Translations under genes and position numbers: made by a program
The notes under the pieces: generated by a model
Told to the model about the DNA's origin: nothing
Database searches by the model: none
What the model saw: the letters and a program-made list of their open reading frames with translations, nothing else
Shown here: positions 61,747 through 64,000 of the stretch, in pieces
How positions within the stretch are numbered: the stretch's first letter is position 1
How the letters are laid out: each line of letters starts with the position of its first letter
From: Paenibacillus sp. FSL K6-3182
GTDB taxonomy: Bacteria; Bacillota; Bacilli; Paenibacillales; Paenibacillaceae
NCBI RefSeq assembly: GCF_037976325.1
Contig: NZ_CP150265.1
Location: 7,195,501-7,259,500 of the forward strand
Direction: 5' to 3'
Length of the DNA stretch: 64,000 nucleotides

Positions 61747-61932
61747 TTACTTCCAAGCAGAAACCTTGATCTTCTTATATTTGTTCACGAATCTTCTCTC
61801 CAGCTTCTTAAAAAAACCTTGGGTCTTTTTCTCTTCTTGTATGTTGCGCAGACCTCGTATAAGCAGCTGGTATCTCCATTCGTTATCATATCCGAGTTTA
61901 TGTACTTCTTGGAAAAAATCAGGTTTCATCAT
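61747..61932 (-). CDS. Small hypothetical protein, 61 residues
   Basis: Sequence opens MMKPDFFQEVHKLGYDNEWR, continues YQLLIRGLRNIQEEKK and ends in a basic aromatic tail KKIKVSAWK. GGAG lies 8 bases before the first ATG and a clean terminator follows 47 bases after the stop, so it appears to be its own unit. It is predicted to be a helical, basic, soluble protein. No family recognised. It sits between two paralogous binding-protein genes on the same strand. Confidence 0.6.
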   Translation of the reverse strand: MMKPDFFQEVHKLGYDNEWRYQLLIRGLRNIQEEKKTQGFFKKLERRFVNKYKKIKVSAWK

Positions 61933-62132
61933 ACGTCACACTCCATGTCGTCTTATTCACTTTCTGCCAACACTTAAGCAGATTCTTATTATATACTGCT
62001 GTTCTATGCAATTTCTAAACAAATTACGGGATTTTTCGACAATTATATATCTTTTTTAATATAAAATCGTTATTTGTACCTAGTTCTTTATACTCATATA
62101 AATTCTCTGCTATTTTTTCTCGCAAAAAAAAT

Positions 62133-62170
62133 AGCAGCCACGCAGGGATTAAATAGCCTGCTTAGCTGCT
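62133..62170 (-). terminator. Terminator of the second binding-protein gene
   Basis: AGCAGC-TAA-GCAGG ... CCTGC-GTG-GCTGCT on the minus strand, then ATTTTTTTTGCG; very strong. It isolates the 62232-63752 gene from the downstream operon. Nothing else is evident in 61933-62231. Confidence 0.88.
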
Positions 62171-62231
62171 CTATGAATAATGATATTGCCTACTGCTCTT
62201 TTAATATGCTGTCACTTGGAATTTACTCCGA

Positions 62232-63752
62232 TCATTGCTTCTTGAAATACGCATCCGTATACTCGCTAATCATTAAGCTGCCGCCGCTGCGCTTCCAGCG
62301 TTCCACCTCCTGATAAAATCCTTCCATACTAATCTGTCCGAGAATATATTTGTATGTCGCGTCGGAGATGATTTTGTACAGCTCCATGCTCTTCTCATCG
62401 TACGTCTTCGATTCAAGGCCAATGACCTTGTCCGTCACGAGAAACTTATCGTTATCTGCGCTGAGACGCTCCGCCATCTCCCACATCGTTTCTTTCTCTG
62501 CTACCTTCCGTACATTCGGATTGCTTAGATCGGCAATCATAAGCGGATAAAGCGCGTTGACCTCGGTTACACGCAGCTGTGACGTCTCTTCAGGCAGTAG
62601 GACCTCTTCACCCTCCATAAGATAGTGCTTGCCTTCTATCCCGTACCGCATAAGATTGGCAACATCCTTATCCATCGTACGGTCAAAGAACGCAAGCTGC
62701 TCCAGCAGCTCCTCTTCCGTCCGAATCGCCTTTTTGGAAAATAAATAAAGCCCGTTATAATTCGGAATCGACCAGACACGATACCCATCCGGTCCTTGAA
62801 TGCGATTCACCAAGGTGAAGCGCGCAGCAGGATTGATCTGCTTCGCTTCATCCGAGAGCCTCTGCACGTCGGTCATGCTGCCGATATATACGCCTGCTGC
62901 ACCTCGTATAATGTTAGCCCGCTGCATCTCCTTGCTCGTTACCGCAAAATCCGCGTTTATGAGCTGCTCATCATACAGCTTCTTCATGAAATTCATCGTA
63001 TCCATATAGGCTGCCGTTTCGAACTCAGGAACTATCTTCTTATCGACGATACCCCAGTTGTTCGGCGTGCCGAAATAAGAGCTCAGCGTCTTAAAGGCGC
63101 CAAATACCAAATCATTACGGTCAGCCAGTCCGACGGTATCCTTTTTTCCATTACGGTCCGGGTCACCGAGCGTAAACTGCCGAATGACCTCATACAGCTC
63201 CTCAATCGTTCCTGGCTTGTCCAGCTTGAGATTATCCAGCCAGTCTTCCCTTATAATAACGCCTTGTCTAGACGATGGCCGCTCCGTGTAAAGCCCGTAT
63301 ATGCCGCCATCAATTGCGGATTGCCCCAAAATGCCGCTATTCAAATGCCTTAAATTCGGGAACCGCTCCAAATAAGGGCCGATCTCCCAGAAAGAGCCCG
63401 AGCGAATGGCATTTTTCACAAAAATATAATCGGTATGCTTCACGAAAGTCGCCTTCTTCAGCGAATTTGTGGAGAGAGCTGTGTTCATTTTATCTGTGTA
63501 GATGCCATCCGGTACCCAGTTAATATCAAGCTTCACATTTGTTAAATCCTCGATGAGCGCAATGATCTCTTCACTTGGCGGATGGGGAAAGTGCAGCGGT
63601 GCCATAATGGAGATCGTCGTTTTTGTGTTTGCGTCTTTTCGCTCATTTGGAGCAGAAGTAGCGGTGCATGAAGCGCAAATGAAAAGGATAAGCAGCACGA
63701 TAAAAAAGCGACAGCCTGCGCGTACTCCTATGTTCCGTGAATGGATTACCAC
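62232..63752 (-). CDS. Lipoprotein binding protein 2, paralogue of the 59947-61506 gene
   Basis: 506 residues, lipoprotein signal FIVLLILFICASC and an LplA-type binding fold. Shared segments with the neighbour include GDPDRNGKKDTVGLADRNDL, FGTPNNWG, and a similar C-terminal DATYKYILGQI. It starts at GTG 63752 behind AGGGGG and ends in its own terminator, so it is expressed separately from the permeases. It may widen the importer's substrate range or act as a sensor partner of the divergent membrane protein at the right edge. The tandem arrangement suggests duplication followed by divergence. Confidence 0.9.
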   Translation of the reverse strand: MVIHSRNIGVRAGCRFFIVLLILFICASCTATSAPNERKDANTKTTISIMAPLHFPHPPSEEIIALIEDLTNVKLDINWVPDGIYTDKMNTALSTNSLKKATFVKHTDYIFVKNAIRSGSFWEIGPYLERFPNLRHLNSGILGQSAIDGGIYGLYTERPSSRQGVIIREDWLDNLKLDKPGTIEELYEVIRQFTLGDPDRNGKKDTVGLADRNDLVFGAFKTLSSYFGTPNNWGIVDKKIVPEFETAAYMDTMNFMKKLYDEQLINADFAVTSKEMQRANIIRGAAGVYIGSMTDVQRLSDEAKQINPAARFTLVNRIQGPDGYRVWSIPNYNGLYLFSKKAIRTEEELLEQLAFFDRTMDKDVANLMRYGIEGKHYLMEGEEVLLPEETSQLRVTEVNALYPLMIADLSNPNVRKVAEKETMWEMAERLSADNDKFLVTDKVIGLESKTYDEKSMELYKIISDATYKYILGQISMEGFYQEVERWKRSGGSLMISEYTDAYFKKQ

Positions 63753-63897
63753 CTTAATCCCCCTTGTCTTATCAGCCTTTTCTCTTCATAATCTAAGGAA
63801 ATGATTATTTGCGCGATAGATGATTATTGCTCAAAATGTATGCGTTTACTAAAATAAAGCTAATGCTCGCTCATTACTAGACAAGGTGTTGATAGCT

Positions 63898-64000
63898 GTG
63901 CGATCTTTAACCTTTTTAAGCAAGATGACGATCTTCGGCTTTCTGCTCAGCACGCTTCCCGTCATTTTTATCGGCGCATTCTCGTATGCGACCTCTTCCA
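63898..64000 (+). CDS. Start of a membrane sensor gene (truncated by window edge)
   Basis: The first 34 codons from GTG 63898, behind AAGGTG, encode MRSLTFLSKMTIFGFLLSTL then PVIFIGAFSYATSS. A basic start followed by one hydrophobic helix ending P-x-F-I-G-x-F-S-Y matches the N terminus of YesM-type kinases or membrane AraC regulators in this genus. It is divergent from the second binding-protein gene, which supports a role in regulating the pectin operon. Only the beginning is visible, so the exact class is undetermined. Confidence 0.65.
   Translation, partial: MRSLTFLSKMTIFGFLLSTLPVIFIGAFSYATSS

Overview
The window looks like a stretch of a Paenibacillus-type chromosome (Firmicutes, Paenibacillaceae). 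Evidence from the sequence: Bacillus-style ribosome binding sites (AGGAGG) with frequent GTG/TTG starts; several ATPase-less CUT1 sugar importers beside YesM/YesN-type sensors and AraC regulators; and recognisable Bacillus gene sets (bmrCD, ywrABCD, btr/feuA/besA, ydjO, yidC2). No rRNA, tRNA, CRISPR array, prophage or intact insertion sequence was seen.

Layout. 1-2.7 kb: a BmrC/BmrD-like heterodimeric multidrug exporter (minus strand) behind a leader peptide with two hairpins. 2.8-5.3 kb: flavohemoglobin hmp with a perfect Fnr-type site, a short Crp/Fnr regulator, and a small HPP-like membrane protein. 5.3-9.4 kb: an XPD/DinG-type helicase fused to a PD-(D/E)XK nuclease domain under a LexA box, an acidic small protein and a membrane PP2C phosphatase. 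9.6-10.56 kb: a non-coding array of about 7.6 copies of a ~123-bp repeat. 10.7-24.4 kb: an alpha-mannan or mannose-glycan locus (clan GH-A hydrolase, membrane AraC regulator, Lpl-type importer, GH38 and GH125 mannosidases). 24.5-31.4 kb: a second sugar importer with a YesM/YesN-type two-component system. 31.5-34.3 kb: small and hypothetical genes (YdjO-like, pirin, a 43-codon gene). 34.3-39.9 kb: a GGT-like protein, amidase and FAH-family operon, divergent from an Lrp regulator and a split chromate transporter (ywrD/ywrC/ywrB/ywrA arrangement). 40.2-50.1 kb: iron-siderophore locus with four Fur-type boxes, two AraC/binding-protein fusions, FecCD permeases, a wrecked FecE-type ATPase, an ABC exporter, an esterase and a FeuA-like lipoprotein. 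50.2-52.1 kb: VanW-like protein and small membrane proteins. 52.2-54.2 kb: a TIM-barrel isomerase-like protein and YidC2 preceded by a MifM-like arrest peptide. 54.5-56.7 kb: polar amino-acid importer. 56.8-64 kb: GH105 pectin-type operon with Lpl-type permeases, two paralogous binding proteins and, at the right edge, the start of a divergent membrane sensor.

The most interesting features are: (1) a probable MifM homologue whose arrest-like tail lies just before a hairpin that masks the yidC2 ribosome binding site; (2) an AraC regulator read in frame through a complete Fur-controlled promoter into a siderophore-binding lipoprotein; (3) the bmrB-like attenuator; (4) the internally deleted siderophore ATPase sandwiched between live genes; (5) the ~123-bp tandem repeat array, with a stray copy of its core 21 kb away. 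Three of the four importers for sugars or oligosaccharide fragments, and their paralogous binding protein, lack an ATPase gene and presumably share an MsmX-like subunit encoded elsewhere. No homology search was possible; family assignments rest on motifs read by eye and on memory of the families.
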